This document shows, one piece after another, positions 1 through 7,741 of a stretch of DNA of 36,004 bases. A program made the position numbers and the translations under genes. The stretch is from Vicingaceae bacterium (GTDB lineage Bacteria > Bacteroidota > Bacteroidia > Flavobacteriales_E > Vicingaceae). The stretch's first letter is position 1. Every line of letters begins with the position of its first letter. The notes below the pieces were generated by a model. That model saw nothing but the letters and a program-made list of their open reading frames with translations, did no database searches and had not been told where the DNA came from. The DNA lies in contig BPHE01000022.1 in NCBI GenBank assembly GCA_026003395.1, forward strand, positions 1 to 36,004. Reading direction: 5' to 3'.

Positions 1-111
1 AGGAATGTTCTTCCAATCGTTGTAATAAATTTGTCTTTCAATATACCAAATCCATTCTTCATCGGTGGAAGGTTGAAAATTGTCAGGTATGTCGTAATCC
101 CAGTAAAACAT
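1..111 (-). CDS. Unrecognised protein, N-terminal part only (cut by window edge)
   Basis: An open frame on the minus strand starts with ATG at 111 and runs off the left edge, giving 37 residues beginning MFYWDYDIPDNFQ. The peptide is rich in aromatic and acidic residues (Trp at 4, 20, 22 and 33) and has no signal peptide. I do not recognise the family. It lies 132 bases downstream of the polysaccharide export permease on the same strand. The usual partner there would be a Wzt-type ATPase, but no Walker A motif is visible and the N-terminus does not look like an ABC ATPase. Coding status is inferred only from the open frame and same-strand context. Confidence 0.45.
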   Translation of the reverse strand, partial: MFYWDYDIPDNFQPSTDEEWIWYIERQIYYNDWKNIP

Positions 112-243
112 AATTTCAATGATGAATATTCATTTTCTTGATATTTTGCGGTAAATTTATGTAAAAAAGACGGATGAATAAAATTTGCCCTAAAGTTAAA
201 ATCAAGTATATATTGTGATAGACATGGATAAAATGAAACTTCA

Positions 244-1083
244 TTAAACCAAATCTGCAAAATAATATTCGGTCTTTTTGAAATACAATAAACCTGCGAA
301 AAAAAACAAAAGAGCCATGGCCATGCTTATCCAAATTTCTATGGAAATAACTACTTCAGGCATGAACATCATTCTAAACAATTCAATGGCTGAAGCCATT
401 GGATTGAAGTAAAGTAACAGGAGTAAAATCCGGTTATCGGTAATGTTGGCAGGATATATTACGGGAGTAAGAAAAAACAATGCCTGAATCAAAAATGGTA
501 TTACATAACGGAAATCCCTATATTTAATATTCATAGCCGAGATGAGCATGCCCAAACCGGCAGATGAAAGGATGGTAATGCAGATGGCTAAAGGAAAAGT
601 ATAGACAACATGCAGATAAACCGGAGTTTGGAAATAAAGTATAAAAGGAATCAAAATTACAAGGGTCATGAGGAAATCAAATCCTGCGGTAATGATAGAG
701 GATAATGGAATGATTAACCGAGGAAAGTAGATTTTCTTAATGATAGATGCGTTGAGTACCATGCTTTGTGCAGCGTTTGAAAGAGAAGAAGAGAAAAAGT
801 TCCACAACACCATACCACTTAAAATAAATACAGGATAAGGGATATCGATAGATGAATTTTGTTGGATGGCTTTTCCGATGACGGCCGTAAATATTAAAGC
901 CATGATAAGCGGTTGCAACACTGCCCAAAGAAAACCAAGCAGCGTTTGTTTGTATTTTATTTTTATGTCGCGCCAGGCAAAAAAATAGATTAACTCACGA
1001 TAGTTCCACAATTCTTTCCAGTTGACCGAAAGACGGCCAGGTGGAGTAATCACTTCTTCATAAGTATTCCGGTCATTTTTCAT
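244..1083 (-). CDS. ABC-2 type polysaccharide/O-antigen export permease (Wzm-like)
   Basis: This 279-residue integral membrane protein fits the ABC-2 permease family that flips lipid-linked polysaccharide (Wzm, TagG, KpsM relatives). The N-terminal stretch WKELWNYRELIYFFAWRDIK followed by KYKQTLLGFLWAVLQP is the amphipathic element and first membrane helix typical of Wzm/TagG. About six hydrophobic segments follow, and PVIYP near residue 210 with FNPMASAIELFR near 230 are family hallmarks. Length is normal. The gene overlaps the end of galE by 11 bases, so the two are probably translationally coupled. The cognate ATPase (Wzt/TagH) is not in this window. The exported polymer is unknown; the neighbouring epimerase and sulfotransferase suggest a galactose-containing, possibly sulfated glycan. 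Confidence 0.88.
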   Translation of the reverse strand: MKNDRNTYEEVITPPGRLSVNWKELWNYRELIYFFAWRDIKIKYKQTLLGFLWAVLQPLIMALIFTAVIGKAIQQNSSIDIPYPVFILSGMVLWNFFSSSLSNAAQSMVLNASIIKKIYFPRLIIPLSSIITAGFDFLMTLVILIPFILYFQTPVYLHVVYTFPLAICITILSSAGLGMLISAMNIKYRDFRYVIPFLIQALFFLTPVIYPANITDNRILLLLLYFNPMASAIELFRMMFMPEVVISIEIWISMAMALLFFFAGLLYFKKTEYYFADLV

Positions 1084-2116
1084 CCGTTAAAAATTTTTGC
1101 CATTGCCATGCGGTTCTAACCATATCGTCCAAAGATAGTTGTGGTTCCCAGCCAAGAATGGTTCTTGCCTTGGTGCAATCCGAATAAATAGCGGCTACAT
1201 CACCGGGACGTCTTGAAGTAAATTCATAATTCACTTTTGTATCATTGATTTCTTCAAAGCGGTCAATGGCTTGTTTCACACTAACACCATGTCCTGTGCC
1301 AAGATTGAAAATATCAAAATATGAGTTTTTGTGCTTCAGGTTCCATAAATATTCCAAGGCCAATAGGTGAGCACGGGCAATGTCCACCACATGTACGTAA
1401 TCCCGGATGCAAGTTCCGTCGGGAGTGGGGTAATCATTGCCATAGACATACATTTTTTCCCTCAATCCAATGGCTGTTTCGGTGATGACCGGCAGAAGGT
1501 TTTCGGGTTGTTTGCGGGGCCATTCCCCCAATTTTCCGGACAGGTGGGCACCTACGGGATTGAAATATCTCAAAGCAATAGATTTAAAGCAGGGTGTAAA
1601 TTTTGTGAAATCTCTCAATATTTCTTCACCAATTTTTTTTGTGGTTGCGTATGGACATTCTGTTTCAGACAAAGGGGTGTCTTCTTTAACCGGCAATTTT
1701 TCGGGAGAAATGTTGCCATAAACCGAACATGATGATGAAAATATAAAATATTGTATGTTTGTTTCTTTTGCAATATTTAGCATGTTGATTAATCCGCAAA
1801 TGTTGTTTTGATAATACAAGACCGGTTTTTGTGTGGATTCAGGAACTGATTTCAATGCCGCAAAATGTATAATACCATCAATAGGCAAATAAGGTTGCAA
1901 AATTTTTAATAAACCTGGATTATTTACATCTGCATTGATTCTGGGAAAAGTTTTTCCGGTTATGGCTTCTATCAATTCATAAGAAGACTCCCGACTGTTG
2001 GAGAAATTATCCAATGCAACAATTTCATAATTGCTATTTTCCAAGATAGTGGCGGTTGTGATTGAACCTATATAGCCGGCAGCACCTGTGATTAGAATCT
2101 TTCTTTTATCCTTCAT
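1073..2116 (-). CDS. galE: UDP-glucose 4-epimerase
   Basis: The 347-residue protein is an extended short-chain dehydrogenase. A Rossmann NAD-binding motif GAAGYIG lies at residues 11-17, a FSSSCSVYG segment near 126-134 supplies the catalytic Ser/Thr, and the active-site Tyr156 and Lys160 sit in PYATTK. RYFNPVGAH and the later IRDYVHVVDIARAH block are typical of GalE, which interconverts UDP-glucose and UDP-galactose in the cytoplasm. Length agrees with bacterial GalE (about 340). It overlaps the sulfotransferase upstream and the permease downstream by 11 bases each. A related substrate pair (UDP-GlcNAc/UDP-GalNAc) cannot be excluded from sequence alone. Confidence 0.93.
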   Translation of the reverse strand: MKDKRKILITGAAGYIGSITTATILENSNYEIVALDNFSNSRESSYELIEAITGKTFPRINADVNNPGLLKILQPYLPIDGIIHFAALKSVPESTQKPVLYYQNNICGLINMLNIAKETNIQYFIFSSSCSVYGNISPEKLPVKEDTPLSETECPYATTKKIGEEILRDFTKFTPCFKSIALRYFNPVGAHLSGKLGEWPRKQPENLLPVITETAIGLREKMYVYGNDYPTPDGTCIRDYVHVVDIARAHLLALEYLWNLKHKNSYFDIFNLGTGHGVSVKQAIDRFEEINDTKVNYEFTSRRPGDVAAIYSDCTKARTILGWEPQLSLDDMVRTAWQWQKFLTDEK

Positions 2117-2999
2117 GATTTGTCATTATTTCAATTTCTTCTATCCAGTGGGTTGTCAATCCGGTCATTTTTTCAAAATTTTCTATGACCGGGGCGTAAA
2201 TATCCAAAAGATTTTCGATAATCGAAAGGGGCACTGTGGGTAAAGGTTCGTCAAAATCTTTAAACAATGTATTTTTTGTACGTAAAACCAGTTTATCCCA
2301 TATTTCAGGCGGCAAATATTTTTTTATCCAATCTTTATATCTACTTGTTCTAAGTTTCAAAAACAAATTTACAAGAGTTCTACTTCTTGGGCTTTTGACC
2401 GGATTATGTATCAATTCATCCGGATTGTCAATCTCTATGGTATCCAATCCATGGTTTGAGAGTATTTCATTAACTGTATACAAAGGACTTTGTTTAAAAT
2501 CTTCGAATATCAAACAGGTGATATTTTTTTCGGGAAAAATGCCTGAAACCTTTTTTAAAACCTTGTCATAAAAACCATAAGAGAGAAATACCTTGTATTC
2601 AAAGCTGCTACGGTCATTCAGGGCTTTGTTGAAAGCATATTCAATATCGCCTTTGTATAAACTACGGGTTTTTTCCATCATGAAAGAAGAAATAAAACGT
2701 TTGATGGGATTCCTGAAAAGCAAGAAAATTTTCATGTCCGGATTATGATGGTAGAGTTTTATTAACTCTTCTTGCGAGTAGCAGGCATTGGCATGTTTGG
2801 CAAGGATGATTTTTGAATTTTTTTTTCGATAAAAATATCTTTTGAATTTATCATTGTCGATTTCGTGTAAACTATAATCGTAAAAAAGGGTGCATTCTTC
2901 ATTTAAATGAGTCAGAATGTCCGGTGAATAGTCCAATAGGTTTTTTAAGGTTGTTGTTCCCGATTTTTGTGTTCCGGCGATAAACCAATCGATACTCAT
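2106..2999 (-). CDS. Sulfotransferase domain protein (PAPS-dependent)
   Basis: The 297-residue protein shows both signatures of the PAPS-dependent sulfotransferase fold. A 5'-phosphosulfate loop lies at residues 9-18 (GTQKSGTTTL, with Lys12 as the expected catalytic lysine), and a 3'-phosphate binding segment at about 94-105 (LFRNPIKRFISS, Arg96 and Ser104). Such enzymes move sulfate from PAPS to hydroxyl or amino groups of sugars, lipids or proteins. No signal peptide or membrane segment is visible, so it is probably cytoplasmic. It lies 6 bases after the thioredoxin-like gene and overlaps galE by 11 bases, so it most likely acts on a sugar or lipid precursor before export. No PAPS-synthesis genes are present here. 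The acceptor is unknown. Confidence 0.85.
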   Translation of the reverse strand: MSIDWFIAGTQKSGTTTLKNLLDYSPDILTHLNEECTLFYDYSLHEIDNDKFKRYFYRKKNSKIILAKHANACYSQEELIKLYHHNPDMKIFLLFRNPIKRFISSFMMEKTRSLYKGDIEYAFNKALNDRSSFEYKVFLSYGFYDKVLKKVSGIFPEKNITCLIFEDFKQSPLYTVNEILSNHGLDTIEIDNPDELIHNPVKSPRSRTLVNLFLKLRTSRYKDWIKKYLPPEIWDKLVLRTKNTLFKDFDEPLPTVPLSIIENLLDIYAPVIENFEKMTGLTTHWIEEIEIMTNHEG

Positions 3000-3005
3000 C
3001 TTACA

Positions 3006-3563
3006 TTATTGTCCTATCTTAGATTGAAAAGTTTCCAAAAATTTTTCCCAGGGTGTGGTTTTGTAATGATCTTCCCCAAAGTATATTAAAATGGGTTCCA
3101 ATTGTTGAGGCGTCATATAGCCCTGAATGGCTTGAATAATTTGGGAATTTTCATCCATATACACAATGGTAGGGTAGGCAATTCTGCCATTGACGTTGGC
3201 TATGGCATAAGTGAGTTGGTGGGTCGAATTTCTGCCAGGAGCATTTGGGTCATAGCCGGGATTGACATATGTTTGACCTTTGACAATGATGGTATCAGGG
3301 CCTTCGGCGTTGAATTTCACAGGATAATAATATTTGTTGATAAGTTCAATAATGCGTTTGTTCGTGAAAGTATTTGAATTTAACATGCGGCAGGGACCAC
3401 ACCAATTGGTGTAAACGTCAACCAAAATTTTTTTCGGCTTTTTATCGTTGGCCTTGATTGCCTCTTCAAAAGACATCCAACGGATACTTTCTTGTTGCGA
3501 TTTAACCGGTGAAATGGTAAAAATGCAACACAAAAACGTAATGTAAGATAAAATTTTTTTCAT
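3006..3563 (-). CDS. Exported thioredoxin-fold protein
   Basis: I choose the ATG at 3563, giving 185 residues, because it starts a clean signal peptide (MKKILSYITFLCCIFTISPV, cleavage near residue 22) and leaves a 10-base gap to the gene upstream. An in-frame ATG at 3644 would add 27 residues and overlap that gene. The mature part has a WCGPC redox motif at residues 54-58 and the cis-proline region AYPTIVYMDE that follows it in thioredoxin folds. About 40 extra residues lie between them, as in Thioredoxin_7/DUF255-like periplasmic proteins of Bacteroidota. It probably reduces or isomerises disulfides outside the cytoplasm; the substrate is unknown. Confidence 0.82.
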   Translation of the reverse strand: MKKILSYITFLCCIFTISPVKSQQESIRWMSFEEAIKANDKKPKKILVDVYTNWCGPCRMLNSNTFTNKRIIELINKYYYPVKFNAEGPDTIIVKGQTYVNPGYDPNAPGRNSTHQLTYAIANVNGRIAYPTIVYMDENSQIIQAIQGYMTPQQLEPILIYFGEDHYKTTPWEKFLETFQSKIGQ

Positions 3564-3573
3564 GATGGTAAAA

Positions 3574-4017
3574 TTATGAAAAATTATGCAGAGAAGTGAC
3601 AAACAACTTTTGTACCATTTCATGATCGGGATTAAAAAATTCATACTGCCATGTAATGACGATATGTTTTTTTTCTCTATTGGGTTTTAATTTTTGTGCC
3701 AGGAAATGCAGGGTATAGGGCGTATCCGGGTATACAGGTTTTAAGAATTGCCATTGGTCGATTGATAAACCTGCTATTATGGTAGATCCTAATTTTGGTA
3801 TAATCAATTCTTTGTGAGCTTTGATAAAAATATGGGGTCCACTGGCAATTAAGCGACCAAAACGGCTTTGTTGTGCCGCTGTTTTGTCGATATGGAAGGG
3901 TAAAGGGTCAAAATTTTTGGCAAAATCAATGATCTCTTCTTCACTTAAAATGATTGATTCAAAAATCCAGGGCTTTTCAACAGGAATTTTTTCCGGGTCA
4001 ATACTATCGTAAACCAT
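3574..4017 (-). CDS. MaoC-like hot-dog hydratase
   Basis: The 147-residue protein has the (R)-specific enoyl hydratase signature. An Asp37-Pro-x-Pro-x-His42 motif (FDPLPFHID) is followed by the FGRLIASGPH segment of MaoC domains. The later GLSIDQWQFLKPVYPDT region forms the second half of the hot-dog fold. Such proteins hydrate trans-2-enoyl-CoA or related acyl thioesters. The gene overlaps the transporter start by 14 bases. The neighbours are not fatty-acid genes, so the substrate cannot be inferred from context. Length is typical for a single-domain MaoC protein. Confidence 0.87.
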   Translation of the reverse strand: MVYDSIDPEKIPVEKPWIFESIILSEEEIIDFAKNFDPLPFHIDKTAAQQSRFGRLIASGPHIFIKAHKELIIPKLGSTIIAGLSIDQWQFLKPVYPDTPYTLHFLAQKLKPNREKKHIVITWQYEFFNPDHEMVQKLFVTSLHNFS

Positions 4018-5725
4018 GCATTTTCTTGATTATAATGTTAGAAATGGCAATCATGATTAAACCGGCCAATATAGGGATTGCCGTATAAATCAGGAAAAAT
4101 GTTGAAATCGAATACTTTTCCACAATTTTATCGATAAAACTGCCCGTCCAGCCTGCCAGGTAATTGGCTAACGCGGTAAATCCGAACCAAATTCCAAACA
4201 TTAATCCTACTAATTTTGGCGGAGCCAGTTTTGAGACATAAGAAAGTCCCACAGGGGAAATACAAAGTTCGCCCAATGTATGAAGCCAATAGGCCAAAAT
4301 GAGCCAAATCATACTGACTGAAGCTGATTCAGCCCCCCTTGGAATGGGCATACCACCATAAGCCAGTACGCCAAATCCCAGGCCGAGCAATATCAGACCA
4401 AATCCAAATTTTACCGGGCCGCTTGGATTATATTTACTTTCCCAAATTTTTGAAAATAGCGGGGCAAATGCAATAATAAAGAATGAATTTAAAATTCCGA
4501 ACCATGAAGCGGGCACTTCGGTTTCATTGGATTTTACTTTTATCACGGTAGCTTTTATTTTACTTTTGATGCGTTGGGCTTCTTCTTCCTGTAAAAATTT
4601 AAATTTATCTTTTTGCTTCAATACCCAAATTTCCTGTCCGGGGGTTAATGGAATGTCGGTAATTACACTGCCTTTACCCATTTTCTTGTCATCTAAAGCA
4701 TATTCAAATTCGTAGGAAGAACTGTTGAACTCTTTTAGCAGCATCCATCCTGCAATCAACCATATTATAATGAAACTGGTGGTAATAAAAAAAGAAGCGG
4801 CTTTATATTTCTGTTTAAGTGCTCCTACTAATTTAAACAACACAAAGGTTACGGCCAAAAGAGGACCTAATGTTAAAATGGTATTCGCTATAGTAAACAA
4901 AATCGCATGGTTGCCGGATAAGATTCTGTTTGTATAATTTTTGGCAAAAATGGTCATACTGCCACCGGCTTGTTCGAATGCCATCCAGAAAAAGATTGTG
5001 AAAAATGAAAAAATAAAAATAACCGTCAAACGGTCACGAATAATTTGTTTTTCTTCCGGAGTTAATTCTTTTTCAACATTGATTTGATTTGTGGATTGAT
5101 TCTTTTTTCCGGGATTGGAACCGACATTGCCCAATATGCCCTGACCAAAATAAAACATCATCATCCCAAAAAACATAAAAATACCGGCTAGTCCGAAACC
5201 ATAGCTCCAACCCACTTTTTCCCCAATATATCCGCACAAAAGAATTCCCAAAAATGCACCGGCATTGATACCCATATAAAAGATTGTGTAGGCAGCATCT
5301 TTTAATTTGCTTTCATCTTCACTATACAACTGTCCAACAATAGAAGAGATGTTGGGTTTGAAAAAGCCATTGCCCAGTACGAGTAATGCCAGTCCAAGAT
5401 AAAAGAAAAACGGAGTTTCCAATGCCATTGACCCGTGTCCACAGGTCATCAAAAAAGCCCCTAATAACACGGCTCTTCTGAATCCCAATACCTTGTCGGC
5501 TAAAATACCGCCAATAATTGGGGTTACGTATACAAGTCCGGTATACATGGCATATAACGATAGTGCTTTTTCGTTTGTCCATTCCCATCCACCGGTGGCG
5601 GCTTCGCTTACCAAAAATAAGACCAATAGTGCCCGCATGCCGTAATAACTAAACCTTTCCCACATTTCGGTGAAAAATAGCAGAAATAATCCTGCAGGAT
5701 GATGAAAAATTCTTGGTGTATTCAT
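4004..5725 (-). CDS. POT-family proton-dependent oligopeptide transporter
   Basis: The 573-residue protein belongs to the POT/PTR2 branch of the major facilitator superfamily, which imports di- and tripeptides with protons. The ExxERFxYYG motif occupies residues 20-29 (Glu20, Glu23, Arg24) in helix 1, and NGFFKPNISSIVGQLY near residue 120 is the second POT signature. About 14 hydrophobic helices are visible. A soluble segment of roughly 80 residues (about 325-405), rich in Lys and Glu, interrupts the C-terminal half; insertions here occur in Bacteroidota members. The gene appears to lead the minus-strand run; a candidate promoter lies 20 bases upstream. Specificity beyond peptides is not readable. 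Confidence 0.92.
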   Translation of the reverse strand: MNTPRIFHHPAGLFLLFFTEMWERFSYYGMRALLVLFLVSEAATGGWEWTNEKALSLYAMYTGLVYVTPIIGGILADKVLGFRRAVLLGAFLMTCGHGSMALETPFFFYLGLALLVLGNGFFKPNISSIVGQLYSEDESKLKDAAYTIFYMGINAGAFLGILLCGYIGEKVGWSYGFGLAGIFMFFGMMMFYFGQGILGNVGSNPGKKNQSTNQINVEKELTPEEKQIIRDRLTVIFIFSFFTIFFWMAFEQAGGSMTIFAKNYTNRILSGNHAILFTIANTILTLGPLLAVTFVLFKLVGALKQKYKAASFFITTSFIIIWLIAGWMLLKEFNSSSYEFEYALDDKKMGKGSVITDIPLTPGQEIWVLKQKDKFKFLQEEEAQRIKSKIKATVIKVKSNETEVPASWFGILNSFFIIAFAPLFSKIWESKYNPSGPVKFGFGLILLGLGFGVLAYGGMPIPRGAESASVSMIWLILAYWLHTLGELCISPVGLSYVSKLAPPKLVGLMFGIWFGFTALANYLAGWTGSFIDKIVEKYSISTFFLIYTAIPILAGLIMIAISNIIIKKMHGLR

Positions 5726-5745
5726 AGCTTTTCAAAAAATCCGGG

Positions 5746-5775
5746 CTAAAATAATAAAAACATTTTATGTGTCAA
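5746..5775 (-). promoter_or_regulatory. Candidate promoter for the peptide-transporter operon
   Basis: On the minus strand a TTG (5775-5773) is followed after 19 bases by TATTTTAG (5753-5746). The second element matches the Bacteroidota -7 consensus TAnnTTTG at all but one position, and the spacing is the expected one. The transporter ATG is at 5725, leaving a short leader. The call rests on sequence alone in an AT-rich region, so chance matches are possible. Confidence 0.35.
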
Positions 5776-5880
5776 GGAAAGTTATTTAAAAGCATTGAAA
5801 TTGGTGAAAAATTCAAATTTCTCTTCCTGTGTTGGTAATGAAAAATTTTTAAATATTTCATCAAGGTTTGATGCTCTCCA

Positions 5881-6660
5881 ATGGTAAGTTTTTATTTATT
5901 TTACCAACAAAAATACGATGTTGAAAAATACAGTTATATATCCTTTTCATTATCCCGTCGTCTGGTTCTCATATTTTCTTGTTCCAATCGTCAAGCCATA
6001 GTGTTGGAAAATATTCCCGTGAGCAAGTCGGAGATGGACACAACATCGGAGATTTACCATTTGATCAAACCTTTTCATGACTCTGTAAGTTTGTTGATGA
6101 ATGATACGCTTTATTGGTTGAATGACGATTTGTTCAAAGGATTTCCATACAATCCATTGGGGTATAGGGTTTCCGAATGGATTTTTGATTATGTGGCCAA
6201 TCATCAATTGCCCGTGCCTGATTTGGTTTTAATGAATAACGGAGGGTTGCGTAAACATTTGAAGAAAGGTCCTGTAACAGTGGGCGATGTTTATGAATTG
6301 ATGCCTTTTGACAATAAATTGTCATATGTGGAAATTGATCGGGATAAATTTTTGCAATTGTTGCAATATATCAGGGAGAAAAAAAATATGGCCGTATTTG
6401 GTATAACTGTCGAGTATACAATTGATGGAAAGATTTTGGTGGACGGATCTGAAAAATTAAAAGAAAAATATTTGGTTTTGACATCTGATTATCTTGCCAA
6501 TGGAGGTGATCAATTATCTTTTTTTCATCATCCTTTAAATAGGGAAGATTTAGTAATTTTGATACGTGATGCCTTAATTGAAAGGTTAGAATACATGCAA
6601 CAAAATAACATTAAAATAACTTCAAAATATAAACCGAATGTCATACTACCTGAACCGTAG
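5881..6660 (+). CDS. 5'-nucleotidase C-terminal domain protein, probable lipoprotein
   Basis: The 259-residue frame matches the 5'-nucleotidase C-terminal domain, which binds the nucleoside part of the substrate. Recognisable elements are DLVLMNNGGLRKHLKKG near 118-134, VGDVYELMPFDNKLSYVEI near 138-156, and the C-terminal VLTSDYLANGGDQL (about 199-212). A hydrophobic stretch ending LVLIFSCSN (residues 28-36) resembles a Bacteroidota lipoprotein signal with Cys34 as the lipidated residue. However, 27 polar residues precede it, so the start is doubtful: the ATG at 5881 is the only in-frame ATG upstream of the signal. It overlaps the metallophosphatase gene by 23 bases. The two genes together make one complete 5'-nucleotidase. 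Confidence 0.8.
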   Translation: MVSFYLFYQQKYDVEKYSYISFSLSRRLVLIFSCSNRQAIVLENIPVSKSEMDTTSEIYHLIKPFHDSVSLLMNDTLYWLNDDLFKGFPYNPLGYRVSEWIFDYVANHQLPVPDLVLMNNGGLRKHLKKGPVTVGDVYELMPFDNKLSYVEIDRDKFLQLLQYIREKKNMAVFGITVEYTIDGKILVDGSEKLKEKYLVLTSDYLANGGDQLSFFHHPLNREDLVILIRDALIERLEYMQQNNIKITSKYKPNVILPEP

Positions 6661-7570
6661 ATGGTTTTTAAAACAATTGGCTTTATTGGGGTCGGCCGCA
6701 TTTATTATGCCCAAAGAGTTGATGGCTGAGTGGCTATGGAAGCATAATTGGGTTAAAATCACCATATTGCATACCAATGATACCCACAGCCGTATAGATC
6801 CATTTCCTGATAATGACCCGAAATATCCCGGTTTGGGTGGAGTGGTGGCTAGAAGCAAAATGATCGACAAGATCCGTTCTGAAGAAAAAAATGTATTGCT
6901 GCTGGATTCAGGCGATATTTTTCAAGGTACCCCATATTTTAATCTCTTTGGTGGGAAAGTAGAGCTACAGGCAATGTCACAAATGAAATATGATGCGGCT
7001 ACCATTGGGAATCATGATTTTGATAATGGGGTGGAAGGACTCGCAAAGGTTTTACCTTATGCTAATTTCCCATTGGTATGCTCAAATTATGATTTTACGG
7101 GTACTCCACTGGAAAATAAGGTAGAACAATTTATTGTAAAACAGTATGATAATATAAAAGTTGGCATATTTGGTTTAGGAATAGAATTAGCCGGACTGGT
7201 GGATCCGAAATTATATGGAGATACGCGTTATCTCGATCCGTTGAAAAAAGGGTATGCAATGGCAAAATTTCTCAAAAAAGATTTAAGATGCGATTTAGTG
7301 ATTTGCTTGTCTCATCTTGGATTTTCCTATAATTTTAAAAAAATTTGTGATGTGGATCTGGCTGTTATGTTACAATATATTGATATTATTTTAGGAGGCC
7401 ATACACATACCTTTTTGAAAAAAGGGATGCGGTATCGCAATAAAGCAGGAAAAGAAGTGATTGTAAATCAAGTGGGTTTTGCGGGGATTCAATTAGGAAG
7501 AATTGATGTATACTTTAATTTAGATATGAAAGCATACAAAGGGCTCGTAAGTTCCGAAAAAGTTTTTTAA
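6638..7570 (+). CDS. Tat-exported 5'-nucleotidase metallophosphatase domain
   Basis: The 310-residue protein carries the calcineurin-like metallophosphatase half of a UshA-type 5'-nucleotidase. Metal and phosphate motifs are HTNDTHS (45-51), DSGDIFQG (90-97), GNHDFD (124-129), SHLG (225-228) and GGHTH (253-257), in the expected order. The N-terminus NRRWFLKQLALLGSAAF is a twin-arginine signal (Arg7-Arg8), so the enzyme is probably exported already folded. It lacks the C-terminal substrate-binding domain, which the overlapping upstream gene supplies. It likely releases phosphate from nucleotides or related phosphate esters in the periplasm. The frame ends at 7570 and dnaA begins 171 bases later. 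Confidence 0.92.
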   Translation: MSYYLNRRWFLKQLALLGSAAFIMPKELMAEWLWKHNWVKITILHTNDTHSRIDPFPDNDPKYPGLGGVVARSKMIDKIRSEEKNVLLLDSGDIFQGTPYFNLFGGKVELQAMSQMKYDAATIGNHDFDNGVEGLAKVLPYANFPLVCSNYDFTGTPLENKVEQFIVKQYDNIKVGIFGLGIELAGLVDPKLYGDTRYLDPLKKGYAMAKFLKKDLRCDLVICLSHLGFSYNFKKICDVDLAVMLQYIDIILGGHTHTFLKKGMRYRNKAGKEVIVNQVGFAGIQLGRIDVYFNLDMKAYKGLVSSEKVF

Positions 7571-7650
7571 AAAACAATAGGAAAAAGAATTTTTTTTTAA
7601 AAAAAATCATCTGATATTTGCTTCCTGAAATCAACGCTTTTTAAGCAGAG

Positions 7651-7685
7651 AGGAGGATTTAATAAGCTTGATTTTGAGTTATTAA
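7651..7685 (+). promoter_or_regulatory. Isolated perfect Shine-Dalgarno and tiny open frame in the dnaA leader
   Basis: AGGAGG at 7651-7656 is the strongest Shine-Dalgarno sequence seen in the window, yet it lies 85 bases before the dnaA ATG, too far to serve it. Eleven bases further a TTG (7668) opens a five-codon frame ending TAA at 7685. AAGC at 7643-7646 could pair with GCTT at 7636-7639 or with GCTT at 7666-7669, the latter putting the AGGAGG in a loop. The pairings are only 4 bp, so function is speculative. Confidence 0.2.
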
Positions 7686-7741
7686 TATTTGTTTGTTAAA
7701 ACAAAGAGTTTAAAGTTTTAAGGTTTTAAAAAATATTTTTT

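Noticed and set aside
1-111. ABC transporter ATPase partner of the export permease
   Set aside because: The 37 visible residues show no ABC ATPase N-terminal pattern, so I left the gene unnamed.
5760-5780. E. coli-type sigma70 promoter (TTGACA on the minus strand)
   Set aside because: The TTGACA-like start is better read as the TTG of a Bacteroidota -33 element, since no TATAAT lies 17 bases away.
7571-7741. Origin of replication upstream of dnaA
   Set aside because: The region is AT-rich, but no TTATCCACA-like boxes or their complements are visible, so nothing beyond AT-richness supports an origin.
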